DNA from: Pseudoscleropodium purum
Taxonomy: Eukaryota > Streptophyta > Bryopsida > Hypnales > Brachytheciaceae
NCBI GenBank assembly: GCA_963969395.1
Contig: OZ017797.1
Coordinates: forward strand, 35,960,001 to 36,024,000
Length of the DNA: 64,000 nt
Direction: 5' to 3'
The position numbers and the translations under genes are program-made. The number at the start of each line of letters is the position of its first letter. Position 1 is the first letter of the stretch. Below the pieces are notes generated by a model. That model searched no databases and had not been told where the DNA came from. It saw only the letters and a list, made by a program, of their open reading frames with translations. Below are positions 35,906-49,026 of this stretch, in pieces.

Positions 35906-36929
35906 AATAAAATTCTTACACATAGTAGAAAATCTAGAATTTGGAGGTTATATAGAAAAAGGATTTGGGGAAATGTGGTTGCCTTAAATGAAAGTAGTAG
36001 AAACCATCCAAAAATTATAATAACAACTTAGATGAATGCCTACCTTATTTTAATTGTGTTTTAAAATTCTCCCATTTTAATATATAATGTTTTTTGGGAT
36101 ACCTAATCATTTTTTGAACTTTAATAAATTATTAAGTAGAAACAACCTAAGGTGCTAGGAATCTATAATAGGCTATTTGACACTCAAAAGAATATTTAAG
36201 AAATTTTCAAGTGTTCAAAATAAAAAAATTTACACCAAAAGAATGCTACATTACAATACATTGTGCACTTTAAATTTAGACTTTTCATTAAAGTAATTGT
36301 GATCATTTTTGAATTTTTTATTATAGTATTTGATAATGGAAATAGTTTTATTTTTCAAATTCATAATATTTTAGGATTTCTTTTTGAAATTTTATATCCA
36401 GCTTCAAAATTTTATATCAAAATTTTAGATTCACTTATAAAGATTTTAAGAATTATTTTCTTACTTTATTTTTTCAAGTTTTATTTCATCTTGTATTTTA
36501 TACAAACTATATAGTCTATTTTATCTTCTATTCTTTTTAAGGTCATGAAATATCCATGGAAGATAGGGATAAATATGCTTGTATTGATTTTAGTGAAAAT
36601 ATACAATATTGATGCAACATTAGTGCATACTAAGCAAAATAGAGAAAAGAAGGTGTAAGATTTTGAAGCATGATGACATAGAATTTTTTGAAATCTCAAT
36701 GCCTTTTGATTAAGAAAAAAAATTGTATAAATGAAACGTCACATTGAATTACAAATAAGACCAACTCAAGATCAACATAAGACCAATTATGGCCTTACAG
36801 TAACAATACTATAGTAAACTTACCAATCAATGCATAGACAAAATTCAAATCCTTCTCTATAAAAATATAGAGAATTGCAACCAATGTCACCATGCCTTCA
36901 CAAAGTATAATCATATATAGGATTTAAAC
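35906..36929. other. AT-rich DNA downstream of the lectin receptor kinase gene
   Basis: Holds the 3' side of the minus-strand gene. Overlapping ORFs at 36263-36699 are AT-driven and have no domains. Confidence 0.4.
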
Positions 36930-37978
36930 TTAGACCAATGAACTAGGAGAAGGTGTGATGGCACTACTCAAAGTAGCACTATTAGATGAAAATTCTAATG
37001 AATCATAGTGCCCAATTGGCTTGGTGGTTGGTAATGACGGCATGGGTATTGTTGTGATGGGAGACTCATACTCTATGTCTTTAATTTGATGCAATAGTCT
37101 ATTCACTTCACCCATAGAAGGTCGAGCTTTGGGATTGGGAAGGCAACAAAAGAGTCCCAATTGAAGCAAATTGACAACCATTGCCCTTTGGATTTCTAGG
37201 TCCACATCCCCAATTATGGATTTTGAGGTAGTGCTACAATTCAAATTGGAAGAATGTGATGGCAAGATGGGAAGTTGTAATCTTTCATTAGAAATAAATA
37301 CAAACCCGCTTGATGGTTCAAAAGTCCCAAGCATTCTTGGATCCACCATACTAAAGAGTGACCCACCTTCATAAGCTCGCCAAACCATGGATGACAATAG
37401 AAGATCCTCAGGTTCTATTGTTTGGAAATCCAATGGACGCCTCCCACACACCACTTCCAACACCAAAATGCCAAAACTATAGACATCTGATTCTTTGGTT
37501 GCTTTGCCCGTGTATGGCAACTCCGAAGCCATGTAGCCAAATGTGCCTGCTGTCAAAGTGGTCTTGCCTAACTTGTGGTGATCTACCAAGCGAGCAAGTC
37601 CAAAGTCTCCAATGTAGGCTTTGAAATTTGCATCCAACAAGACATTACTAGATTTGATGTCTCGATGCAAAACACAGCTCAAGCAATCTTCATGCAAATA
37701 TTCTAGGGCTGCACCTACATCTTCAAGAATGGAATGCCGCATTTTCAAAGATAGAACTTCTTGGCTCCTTTTTTTGTGAAGCCAATCGTTGATAGTTCCA
37801 TTGGGCAAGTATTCATATACCAATAACAATTTGCCTTTTTCTTGACACCATCCGTATAAGGTCACCACATTTCGATGTCGAATTTGGCCTAGACTTGACA
37901 CTTCAGCATGGAAGAGGGCTTGAGCTTGTTTGTCTTCTAATATATTGATTTGTTTTACAGCAACCAAAACACCACCAC
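36930..37978 (-). CDS. L-type lectin receptor-like kinase, exon 2 (kinase domain)
   Basis: Second exon of the gene joined to 39885-41043. The acceptor is AG at 37980-37979 and the exon starts 37978 in phase with exon 1 (split Gly codon 387). It encodes residues 388-735 of a 735 aa membrane Ser/Thr kinase. Visible landmarks are VAVKQ (ATP Lys395), HAEV (Glu412), VLHRDIKSSN (catalytic Asp493), GDFGLAR (Asp511) and SDVYSFGILVLEV. The activation-segment end reads GYMASEL, where nearly all relatives have APE. The tail after about residue 670 is rich in Ser, Thr and Pro. The protein should phosphorylate cytosolic substrates in response to ligand bound by its extracellular lectin domain; the ligand is unknown. 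The frame is intact, so this is probably a working gene. Confidence 0.9.
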
Positions 37979-39884
37979 CTGGGCCAAACATGGATTCAAT
38001 AGTTCAAACTTCTTTCACAAAAAGTTGAATTGTATGCATCTTTGCAAGATTGCATATAATGTAGAGGTTAGATCCCCGTGGAGTGTTTTTAAGCTATAGG
38101 AACTCTAAAAACGAAATCCCAAATTGACAATTTTGCCAAATTTTGAACTTTGGGATTTTCCTCTAGTTTTTGGTTTTACTTTTCTTCTCAAGGCTTCTTC
38201 AAAATGGACATTATAACAAAAATGGGGCTATATGGTTCTATGACTATATTTTCACTGGAAAATTCTCCAAAACTGCCATTTTTAATAGAAGTAACAAATT
38301 TTTGAAAAAACCCTTTTATTAATACATATAATTTTAGGATTTTGTAGTATGATAACTTGAAAACATGTGGTAAAATTTTCAGAAATTTACACCATTTGGA
38401 TTGCAAGATATAAGCATTCAAATTCATTGAGATCATTTTTGTGGCCTTGTGAAAAATTGGGCAACTTCACTTCACAAGCTCACTTTTCTATGAAAAAATG
38501 TCAAAAATGGTGGTGCTTATTAGGATTTTTTTTTCTAGACAAGTTGTCCACATTCTTGAAAAATTTAAGATCATTTGGAATTGTACAACATATAGGAAAA
38601 AAATGTAAGTACTAGTAGAGAATGATTCAAAATAGTAAATTGATAAAAATTTAATTATGAAATTGAAGAACTCCAATTCCAATGGTCAAAATGTTGTAAG
38701 AAACAATCTATATCCTAAAGTTTTATTTTTTTCAAAAATATTGAAAATTGAGTTCAATAAAAGACTTCAAAGTTTATTTTGGAGTAGAAAATCCATAACT
38801 CCTTACAAACAAATAATCCTCATACTTTTGACTCATTGATCAAAATGGAATGATTCAAAGCTTTTCCCCGCCCTCCACACAGATATATATATACACATAA
38901 TTTTTTTTCTTATCTACGTACCTAAATTGCCCATTTACAAAAAAGTAATATATTAAGCTCTAACTTTTGATTCCTATTTCCAATGGTCATGAAATTTAGT
39001 GCATTTGAAAGATATTCCCTATTCTCATCTTCTATTAAAATTTGGGTCAAAAATATAAAAATCTCTAGCCATATGCACATGCCCAAAATTTCTTTGTAGC
39101 TAAAAAATACAACTTGGTCCTTTAGGGTTTACTAGGTCAAATTTTAGCCAATAGGAATTTTGATTATTAAATTATTATTACAAGACTTTCCAAAAGGATT
39201 TGAATGAAAAAAAATTCTACTTGTGTAAAGCTTTGTTGAAATCATCCAAAAGATACAAAACATCTTCTCAAGCATTCCAAAGATAAGAGCTTGAAAAGAC
39301 ATTTTATATCGTTTCGCTAATTTCAAAGAGGCTTGAAGGAAGGAAATTTTTTTCATTCTAATTTTTTGGGTAATTTTTGAACCCTATTTCAATAGATGGT
39401 TTGGAGTCGTTCTTACCAATGCCAATGATATTCTTTGACTTTCTTACTTAAATAGTTGACAAATCTTTGGATCAGCCAAAAAATGATTGTCTTGTATTTG
39501 ATTCCAACTAATGAAATAAAGCTTAGGAAGTCTACTTTTAGTACTAGCTTGAAAATAGCTTCCCAAATTTTAATATTTTGAACCTTGGGCCTAATACCAC
39601 AGAGTGTTAATTTTCTCATTTAAGAATGACAAGGTAAATTAAGCTTTTGCACCATAATGTTTTGCACTATAATATCCACCTAATGAAAATGTTTCAAATT
39701 TTTTGAAAAGATTTTGTACTCTAGTATTATTTATATATATATAAATTCAAAATTAATAGTAATTTCCAAATTTCACCAAAATACTAAAATTCTTATGACT
39801 AATAGAAGACATAGAATTACACCCTTAAAAAAAATGCAACCATGTGGAACTATGTAAGATAAGAGGTTCATAAAAAGTTCGCAC
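37979..39884 (-). other. Intron of the lectin receptor kinase gene
   Basis: The 1906 bp intron has GT donor at 39884-39883 (exon ends GAAG, intron GTGCGA) and AG acceptor at 37980-37979. Its phase (1) exactly restores the kinase glycine-loop region between FEG and GGVLVAVK. It contains family A copy A3 in the opposite orientation. Confidence 0.8.
38227..39127 (+). mobile_element. Family A element, copy A3, inside the kinase gene intron
   Basis: Aligns with A1: TGACTATATTTTCACTGG, CATATAGGAAAAAAATG, GATCAAAATGGAATGATTCA, and a right end TTTAGGG followed by TTTA. The left terminus is degraded and placed by distance. Antisense to the host gene. Confidence 0.6.
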
Positions 39885-41043
39885 CTTCAAAAGAGCCTTT
39901 GTAAACAACTCCTGATCCGCCACGTCCAAGCAGATTTCTTTCATCGAAGTTCTTGGTTGCCTTGCGGAGCTCATTATACGAAAAGACACGTGGTCCTGTG
40001 GAATACCCTAAAGCAGTGTAATTGGCGGGTGGCGTAAAGATGCACCAGAGAATCACCGAAGCAGCAAGCGTTCCAAACACAACTCCTCCTGTGGTTATGC
40101 TCACCCAGGTTCTTGATCTCAAATAGCGAAGCATCAATTGGAGCTTCGACTCTGAGATCCCGGTGCTGAAGAAGCTCCAAGACAAGAGCTCATGCTCTAT
40201 CCAACGGTGGGCATCTGAGCTTCCCCAGAACGAGGGGTACACGTCATCTCCGATCGCCCTGGGAAATTTGTAATTGGAAATGAGCAACAGAGGTTGCGAA
40301 GGTTTGGGATCTGATCCGTCTGCCATCCTGATTTCTAGTGTCTTAGATGAGCTCTCGAAATCAATCCAAGCCGTCAGTATTCTCCCATTGGAGAAATACG
40401 AGCAATGCGTGTCATTGCCACAAAGGTTGTGAGCGTACGTTTCCAGATCATATTCATAATCAAGATTCTTGCCAACCAGGATGAAGTTATTGCTGAGCCT
40501 CCCGCTGATGCGCCGCTTGAGATTCGGAATATACTCTGCCTCAAAACTCACATGAAAGTATGGACGAGTGAATGCATCGATTTGAGTTTGTATCGGTACT
40601 TTAATGCATCCACCAATTTTTCGAGGTTGGGAGAATGTGTCGTTCAGGATAGCCACGTGTGATTTTGTGGTGAACGCAAAGAGGAATCCGAGCCCTTCCG
40701 GGGCATTTTTATTGTTCTCCCGAGGCAAGTCGTGCTTGGTGAACGCGAAGGAGAAAGAGGTGTTGAAGGAAGCCACGCTCCCAGTTGCTACATTTTGAAT
40801 GTGAACCGCTTTCCCATAAAGTAGAGCTCCACAGGACCCTCTGGAAGGAGGTCTCGTGGCACCTGCGTTCATGATGTAAGAACGATTGGCGGTATCGTAC
40901 TCAGCATCTCCCAATGTGAAGAAATCGTCCTTAGATTCAGGCGAGAACGAAGGAAAAGAGAATTGCGTGCCGTCTGCAGTTGCAGCTGAGAGAAGAAACC
41001 CAAACAGGAAGATGAGACATTGTACAGACGCGGGTGGCCACAT
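39885..41043 (-). CDS. L-type lectin receptor-like kinase, exon 1 (lectin domain, transmembrane helix, kinase start)
   Basis: Starts at ATG 41043. Residues 1-24 form a hydrophobic signal peptide. Residues 27-292 are a legume-lectin-like domain (TQFSFPSF strand at the start; VASFNTSFSFAF; APEGLGFLFAF; LTAWIDFESSSKTLEI; HELLSWSFFSTG at the end). Residues 313-336 are a transmembrane helix (VSITTGGVVFGTLAASVILW). Then comes the juxtamembrane motif RVFSYNELRKATKNF and the glycine loop LGRGGSGVVYKG (371-383). The exon closes at GAA-G 39885; without splicing it would hit a stop after ANFL. Total length of 735 aa is normal for the family. These receptors sit in the plasma membrane, mostly in defence and hormone responses; the specific role here is not known. 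A broken paralogue lies at 49027-50028 on the opposite strand. Confidence 0.92.
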
Positions 41044-42300
41044 CGAATTATATCTCTCTGTGGAATCGAGTATGGTGGCCTTATGTCGCTGTTGCTCCCA
41101 CGAGAGATTGTCTGACTCTCTGGTTCCCGAATTGCCAACAGGGAAAAGTTGTACTCCTTACTCACCGTGTTCGCCGCTTGGACTTCACCCACCTGATACC
41201 CCCGTACGTTCCGACTTCCGAGTGTAATAGCATCTGGATATTGAGACTTCTAGTGCTTTCAATTCAATGTAGGGAATCAGGTCAGGAAATCTCTCAATAA
41301 CCCAAGTGATGCTCCCTCAACGGCAGGATGCCCGCGATCTCTCAGGGCACTAGTCTTGCATCCGAAGTGTAGGTTCAAACCGCCTCTAAGCGACTGAATG
41401 TTCTTGCAATACCGTACCTCCACTTGCTTGCTACTGTAGGTATTGCATCGGCAACATTTTGAGTTTCCGTTCGCAGATCTGAAGTGCTGATCTGATATGT
41501 ACCGTATCTCTGGAACGGGGGCGAGGGTGGGTACCTTGTATTAGTCATATTGCATCGTATCCTCAAACTGAAACTAAGTTGACTCTCAATGTAGTTCAGT
41601 GGTGGCAGTGTGGGCGAGCCAAACCTTTTTCCAAGAGAGCGTGTGAGAATTCGTGTGCCCACGTTGTGCGTGTGAGCCGGCAACATGGATAAATTTCCTG
41701 AGAGGACACCATAGCAAGCAACACTCATGGGGAATCAGTTGACACTTCAATTAATTGACTTCTAGAAAATAGGCTCTGATAGGTACGCACATCTCCAAGC
41801 TCTTCTGCAGTGATTTCTCTCCAGCTAGGCTTTGCCCTTAAGTACACGTGTTTGCTCACACTGGCCATTGCTCAGTAGTGGTATTTGGTCTTCTTTCGTA
41901 AGATTATTGGGGAGGATTGGTACTGTTGGCGAGTAATTTTGACGATGACACCAGTAGCTTTGAGTCTGGAGTGCCCAAACGAAAGACCCTCAAATGAGTG
42001 TATTTGACTCTCCGCATGTTGCCATTCATGTGCATGGCCGTACGTATTTGCGGTACTGTTCAAGTGGCCCGCTCGATCATATATAAAAGCTTATGCAACC
42101 CGCCCGATAAGCGCCTACCCTCCTGCTCTTGGGCTGGGTACGTTACCACTGATAACTTGATCGGAGGGCTGCAACCCTTGCAATTTTTTGCAATGCAAGG
42201 TCCTTACGTCCCGAGCCCAGAGTGATCAGATTGTCATCCAAAGTTGAACGGAACAAGTCACAAGTGCCAGCCAATAAGGTACTTGTGTACCTGACCATAC
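41044..42300 (-). promoter_or_regulatory. Upstream region of the lectin receptor kinase gene
   Basis: GC-balanced DNA, unlike the repeat-rich flanks, and without repeats recognised elsewhere in the window. It contains a CACGTG G-box core at 41845-41850 and TTGAC cores near 41738-41760, both common in plant promoters but also expected by chance. A TATATA stretch at 42078-42084 lies far (about 1 kb) from the start codon. ORFs here (up to 117 codons) lack domains. Promoter role is inferred from position. Confidence 0.4.
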
Positions 42301-45300
42301 TTACTATTCAATAGGCATCAATTTTGACGTAGAGTTTTCTAAATTAATAAAAGAAAAACGGGCTCCCCTTGTTGCTTGCTATGGTGCCATTCAATTGCCT
42401 GATTTGCCTCTAACATTGTCCTAGTTGCCGGCTCACTAAACGTGGACATGTATATTGTCAAAAGGTCTTGGAAATTCAAGGGTTTGGGCACTCCTAGTTG
42501 CAGTTAACCACCAACTTAGGGCCACTTTAGACTACAGTGGAGACATGCACGAATTAGTCAAGAAGTTTTGGCTAAGATTTGGTTATTTGAGGTAACGAGT
42601 GGGATCTTGGGCAAGATGGAAAGAAGTCTTGACAAATGGTAGTGTAAACCGGAGAAGTCTTTCTAAGAACCTATTAAATTAAAAACAACCTAACAAATTA
42701 AAGTCCACTAACTAACTTCACCAAGAAGAGACTTTTGACTAGCTATAGTAGGAACCGTATTAAACACGTAGTGGTCCCCTTAGACATATTTAGTATATTT
42801 TGGTGTCTAAATTTTGCATCCAATGCCAAAATTCTTTAAGAAATAATAATTGGAAAGAATCTGTCTACTTGTTTAGTTTGAATAGTAAAATTTTAGATCA
42901 TTTCTATATGTAGTGTATTTTGGGAGTTATTTAAGTAAACAATTTTAGTTCACCAAAGTGCATTTTGATGGTTGAAAGTTGAAACTTTGGGCTTGTTTCC
43001 TCTTCATCCAATGTTCAATGAAGAATGAAATTCATGATTTTCAATAGCTATTACTATAGAAATGTCTTTTGATGGCAAAAGTTTTTTTGGATCTAACAAA
43101 GGTTATAGCACAATAAGCCCAACTTTTAGTTTGGCAAGCAAAAAAAATCCCTACAAAAATTTAAAATAAAAAATCAAATAATTTATTTTATTTACATGAA
43201 AAGCTTTGATTCGTTCCATTTGGATTTTGGATTTGTAATGTGACAATTGTGGGCAATTTAATTTTGGAGGCAATCAAAGCATCTTTTTGAAAAATTACTT
43301 GAATGTAGGATTTATTTTTGAACTCAATATTTCACAATTTAAAAAAAAAAGTTTCACAAGGTTAAGATCTCTAACTTGTTAGAACTATCTCACTAGTGAG
43401 ATTAGTTTGTGTCAATTCCATCCAAGAGCTATTTAGTATTAATGGTATAGTTTTCCCTTCAATCTTCGATCTAGATTTCTACTAATTTTTTAAGGCATAA
43501 ATTTTTTCCAAAGCTCTCAAGTCTCAATTCAATTCTTCAACATAAAAAAATTAGAAATTCAAAATCAATAGTGCAAAAATTTTAAGTTAAAAAGATCCAA
43601 AGCCCCCAAATCTAGTTGAGCATGCAAAGAGCCAAAAATCTTGTTTTCTTCACTTTAAATGCAAATGTCTTTCAATCCATGTAGTCAAAGTTTTTGAAAT
43701 TTTTTCTACATATTTTTACATTAATTTAGTACAAGGTCCTATGGTAAGAGATGCAAGGTGTAGTATAGTTTTTTCCTACGACAAAACCAAGGCAATTCTA
43801 AAAAGGTTCGTTTAAGGGGAAAGCTCAAATTAGCTTAGTGTTTTAATTAACTAATGTCACTTTGTATGTAAATCTCTCTTTCTTTTAATTTCAAATATAT
43901 TATTTATTACCACAAGTTATGTTAGTAGGGGATGGGATAAATGGCTTATCTCTATTTCCCTTACACTAGTAGTCTGTCAATTAGCAATTTCTAGGTTTTA
44001 TCCCACTATGTCTGTAAATCTATCTTCTCAAACAAAATCAAAGTAAATAAACGGAAATCAATAGTCAAATTCAATTGTCATTTTTCAATAGTCATTTTTC
44101 AATAGTCACAATGTTAGTATTCAAATTCAATAGTCATTTTTCAATAGTTGCTTTTATACATACAAGAAAGAAGAACATTTAAGTTTAAGATTGTATAACG
44201 ACAATGTAGAGTGCATAGAAAGGAATGTATCACAATCTATGGAAGTTCAAAATTGAAAATATACGTGCAATAACTTGACTTTAAATGGAAATACAAAAAC
44301 TACACACAAAGTATAGCAACCGATTTCATAACTTCTAACTTTAAGTTCCAAAGTTCAAAGCTAGAGAAGTCTCATGTGGAATACTACTACTATAACATAA
44401 TAGTTTCTAAATTGCCAAAATCTATAATTGGTTGAGGTAAGGATTCTATCCACAACAAAAGTTCTCAATCTTCTCCGCAATTTTAACCACATAGAAAATA
44501 TTAAGCACTAATATACTTTAGCAATTGGCAAAATCAATAGTCGCATATTCAATGTGATCTTTTCAATAGTCAATTTAGTAGCGTGGCTATTTAATGATCA
44601 ATTTTTCAATAATCTTTAATGTGTAGAAACAAGTTAACATAGCAATAATCATTAAATCAATAGTCTTTTATAACCGGCTCAAATTTATATTTAAAATTGT
44701 TCTTCATTAACTCATACAATCTAGGTCTACTAGTCCCGAAGGACCAATAGATTCCTTCACTTCATCTTCACATGTTGAAATTCTATATTTGTATCAACTT
44801 ATATGTAATAATTAATTTATTATTCTCACAACCTCTCGGCAATAATGCTTCAATTAATTTAATTCCCTTCACACTTTTAATTTATTATGTAATTAATTTA
44901 CCTTACAATTTCTCTTGGAGTTGATAAATTATATATAAAATTAAACTCTCAAAATTATTACACAGTGCTCCACGGTTATTCTCTCTAATAAAAATAGAAT
45001 CTATATGTGTTCTAAATTGCTCACAATTAATCCCTCCGCAACAAATGTTAAGAATCAATTATTATTAAGGAATTGGCCAACCGGCTCTTTCTTTAAATTC
45101 CAAAATACTTATAATAACTTAATTAAAAATAACTCTTAAATTGCTTCTATAACAAAGTACAATTTAATTCTCCGCTTTAAGTAATTATTTGTGTCACATA
45201 ATTTTATCAATAAAAACTACAAAGAATCACAATGAATGATCTCACACTTTATCTCTTTAAAAAAATAACCAATTAGTACTTTAAACAATCGCAAAATTTC

Positions 45301-48300
45301 TCATTACACTCTAAAGTATTACTCAATAATTATCTCTCCAATTCTCTCGGCAATGATAAAGATTATTTTAAATTAATTCCTCTCAATTAACTCTCAACAA
45401 TAAGGCTTCAATTCAATTAAATTGTATTATCCCTCACAAATAACACTCAAAGTATAACAAGTGATAACACAAAATTATCCTCCACAAAGATTAATAAATT
45501 CCAATTACTCTCCAATCTTCACTTAGAATTATAAAATTATCAATCACACTTAATAAATTAACACACACGATTGCCCTCACGGCAAAGATATTAAAATTCA
45601 CATAAAAATACTTAGCCTAAACTCAAGCTATGAACACTCAAGAAATATGCAATAAATTCACACAATGACACATGAAAAATAATGAATGTGAGAGAGAGCA
45701 AAACAAGGAAAAAACAAACACTTATATAAAAATCAAGATTTGAAATGACATGAGAGACAACCTCCCAACTACAACTACCTTAACTAATTTTAATTTCATT
45801 CATTCAAAATAAAAAAATAAAAAACTTCATTCATTTCCATTCATTTTAAATTATCCCTTTAAAATTTAACCGCATTCACACAATAATTGCAAAAATGAAC
45901 AAAATATAAAGTTAAAAGTCTCACACAAGGAAATAAAATTTGAGTATATTGCTCCTTGTAATAGAGATGACAATTTTAATTGGACATTTTAAAGAAAAAA
46001 TGCCTTGTAGTTTAGGAATTAAAATGGATTTTTAATATGATTACTTCTCTAAGACTTTGTGTATTTGAAGTTCATTTTCAAGAGCCATGAACACTAAAAA
46101 TCAAGATTTGCAATGGGCACCCTTGCATAAAATCGAAAATTGAAAAATCATAAACATTCATTTTCAAAATTGGATATTTGACACAATAACTAGATTCCAA
46201 GATGAAATTGTCTTTGAAACAAAATACTAAAAATAGTAATTTGATAAAGATTGAATTGCAAACTGAGCAATATCAATTGGATCTCTGTTAAGTGTGTGTT
46301 GAACATCCCAACTTCCCAAGATCAAAATTAATGTTTAAATTCAAATCTTCGGTTGTTTGAAGCCGGTATATAGAAGTTGTGCTATAGCAGTCTCTAAAAG
46401 AATTGTTGAACAATGAATGATGAATGGTAGCGATTTCATATCAAACCAGCTAGTCACAAATTAATAATATTTCAATGAAATTGGAGTTCTCCAAAGACCA
46501 AGTTTTTTGTCCTAGGGATTGAGGCCGTCCTAGAAATTTAATCTTTGGAAAATTTCCTTTACAAAAAGTGTTGCCACCTAGGTAGCTATGTCATTTTTTC
46601 ATTCATGCTTGAAGTCTTGGCTGTAGTATAAAACCAATTTGGTGAAGAATGAAATTTACTCCAATCATATTTCTCTTCTACTCTACAATTCTTGACCGGT
46701 TCACTTCTCCACTGTAGTGTAAAACGGCCCTTAGTCATGAGGTAGCCCAATATGCACTGCCATGAGGTCACAATGTGCGACTACTCTCATGAGCTTTTGG
46801 ATTGGGTACATAGCATTGAGCACGTATAACTTGATCATAAGACTACACCTTTGCAAGCTTGTATCATTTTGAAGGCAATAATGTGCTTCAATCCTTCTAT
46901 CATTTCTTGTTTTGTGCTTTGGTTGTGAATGTATCACTACATTTGGGGATCAAAGTTCTCAACTTTCACTTCCACACTTTCTTTTCTAAATCTTGAGAAA
47001 CATGCAATAACCCTTTTTGACTATCCAATGGAATGGTGAAAATTGTGCCTCAAAAATTGGACTCAGCATCATACGCAATGGAACCCTAATCCTTGAATGC
47101 TCTCGTTCTCCTTTGAATATCAAATGGGCCGAAAGTATGAAGTAGTGATTTCAAAAATGTTATAGGAGAGGCATCCCAATGATTGTGCTCATTTTGCTTC
47201 AAGACATTTTTAAATTTGTGGTTAGCAAAGTTTCAATATTAATTTTGCAAAATACAAAAGGTCCTTGAGATGAGTCGCAAATTTTGGAAAATAAAATGAA
47301 ATTGAATTTGCATATTTTGACATTTCTTCCATTTAAAAGACATTGGATTCCCACTATTCTTGAAATTAGATTCATGCCTTCACCTCACAATGTGACTACA
47401 TAGAAATTGAAGAGGTGAAAAATCTACATGGACAGAGAGGTTTTCTATTTGCAGAGTACTACGATGCACATGTACATTAATTTATTAATCTATCTTTGCT
47501 TATTAGTAATCTATAGAGGCTATCATGGTCTCCTCTTTACGTACCAAATACTTTAGAATCTCCTCTTTGGTATAGATATGAAGTCTTGGAGTCACTTTAG
47601 CCTTAGGGCTAGGGTGAATTGGCCCCCTTTGTTTGTCCTTGAGGAAAAACAATGAAAATTTTAATGTACCATCCATATAAAACTTTCAAATTTTGAATAT
47701 TGATTTGCAATTAGAGGCCCCAAATTAGGTAGGAGAGGTGTCAATAGAGGATAAATTAATTAGGCACAAAAGAGGGGTGTTTTTTTTACATGCACCTCCA
47801 AAATGACTTTAGAGAGATTGGCAAAGGATCAAAATCAGCCGAACCATCTTTAGGGGACTATTAGTTGTACCCTTTAATTCATGCTAAGTCCAAATAGAGA
47901 TTGAAGTCTCTTCTCCGCTTTTCTTATGATAGGTATAGAGTGAGGAATGATAACAACACCAAGTGTTTGTTCTATCAATAGTATTCATGTACATTTACAG
48001 AATTACATTACTTATTGCAATTGTGGTGATACCATACGTTCAGGTCAAATTTGGCACCTTGATGCGGGAATACTTTAATTTGGACATTTGGACAATTCAA
48101 CAACTTATTTTTGAATTTTTTGGCTTTTGGCGCTTTCACTCTACCTAATGTTTCAACAGTCCTCTTGGAATGAATTGATTTTTTTTATTCGTGCATAAAT
48201 GTCTTCCCTTTTCTAAATTTTCTCGAGAATAACTTTTGAATATTTAGAATTGGCAACAATGAAATTTTATCAAATTTTCAAAAGTAGTTGTACAATTTTT

Positions 48301-48399
48301 AGATATACTCCAAGTTTTCCCTGATTACTTACAAAATTGACCTACACATTGGGTACCATCCAAGACTCTAAGTTGTCAACTCACACAACGTGGCCTCTT
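42301..48399. other. AT-rich repeat debris between the two lectin kinase copies
   Basis: No supported gene. It includes a degraded family A-like stretch in reverse (43000-43850; AAAGCTTTGATTCGTTCCAT and TACAAGGTCCTATGGTAAG), short direct repeats of a CAATAGTCATTTTT unit (44075-44150), and a G-poor tract (44480-45650). Read on the minus strand, 46000-45600 has TATATAAG followed by a leader with GCTCTCTCTC, as in an LTR. These are suggestive only. Confidence 0.4.
44075..44150. repeat. Short tandem repeats of a CAATAGTCATTTTT unit
   Basis: The unit (about 16-18 bases) occurs at least four times, partly interrupted; related CAATAGTC words recur at 44520-44600. Confidence 0.6.
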
Positions 48400-49026
48400 T
48401 AATTGTTATTCTCGCACGCCGACTCTTAGAAATTCAAAGGTTTGGATAGACGTAGCCTGAGTTCACCACCTGTCCAACATGGACACGATGTTGCCCCTTC
48501 TCGCAAGTTCCTTTGATTCATTGTGAGTCGACGTACGGAATTGGAATAAAAAATGCAAGGACCTTCGATTTGATCTACTTCATGCTACGGAAATCAGAAT
48601 GTCATTGCTTTCAGAGTTGAGGGCAACAACGGTTGAAGCAGCCAGCAAGTAGAGATACTCCAGGAGAATTCGATCATTCCCCGGTTGGGTTTGACAATCC
48701 CATTCCGTCCGAAGAAACTCTAGGAAAGTGGACGTGCGCCTTGAGAAAAGCGACGATCGAGGACAACCTGCCGTTGGGGATTGCATGGGGAAGCGTTGGG
48801 AACGTTGTGTAGGGGAGTTGATAGCATCAATTAATTTAATTAGTTGGAGTATGTAGCGAGAAAATTAACGTAATTAACATGTTCTCGCCAAAACTAGATC
48901 ACTCAGAGATGATCCCCCAGCTTGTAGTAGCTGGGTGCCAATGGAGCTAGATAGCTTGGAGGTGTCAATCGTAGGAGCAACATCTAGGAAAGGTCACAGA
49001 CCACGATTGCACGATTGACTGATTCA
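48400..49026 (+). other. GC-balanced region upstream of the lectin kinase pseudogene
   Basis: Composition matches the upstream region of the intact paralogue rather than the AT-rich flanks. No ORF with a domain. Probably a former promoter. Confidence 0.35.

Noticed and set aside
36263..36699. Hydrophobic ORFs on both strands
   Set aside because: Phe/Ile-rich products of T-rich DNA, overlapping on opposite strands, no motif.
40869..41728. ORFs of 107-117 codons overlapping or upstream of the lectin kinase
   Set aside because: They overlap exon 1 in other frames or lie in the upstream region without any domain signal.
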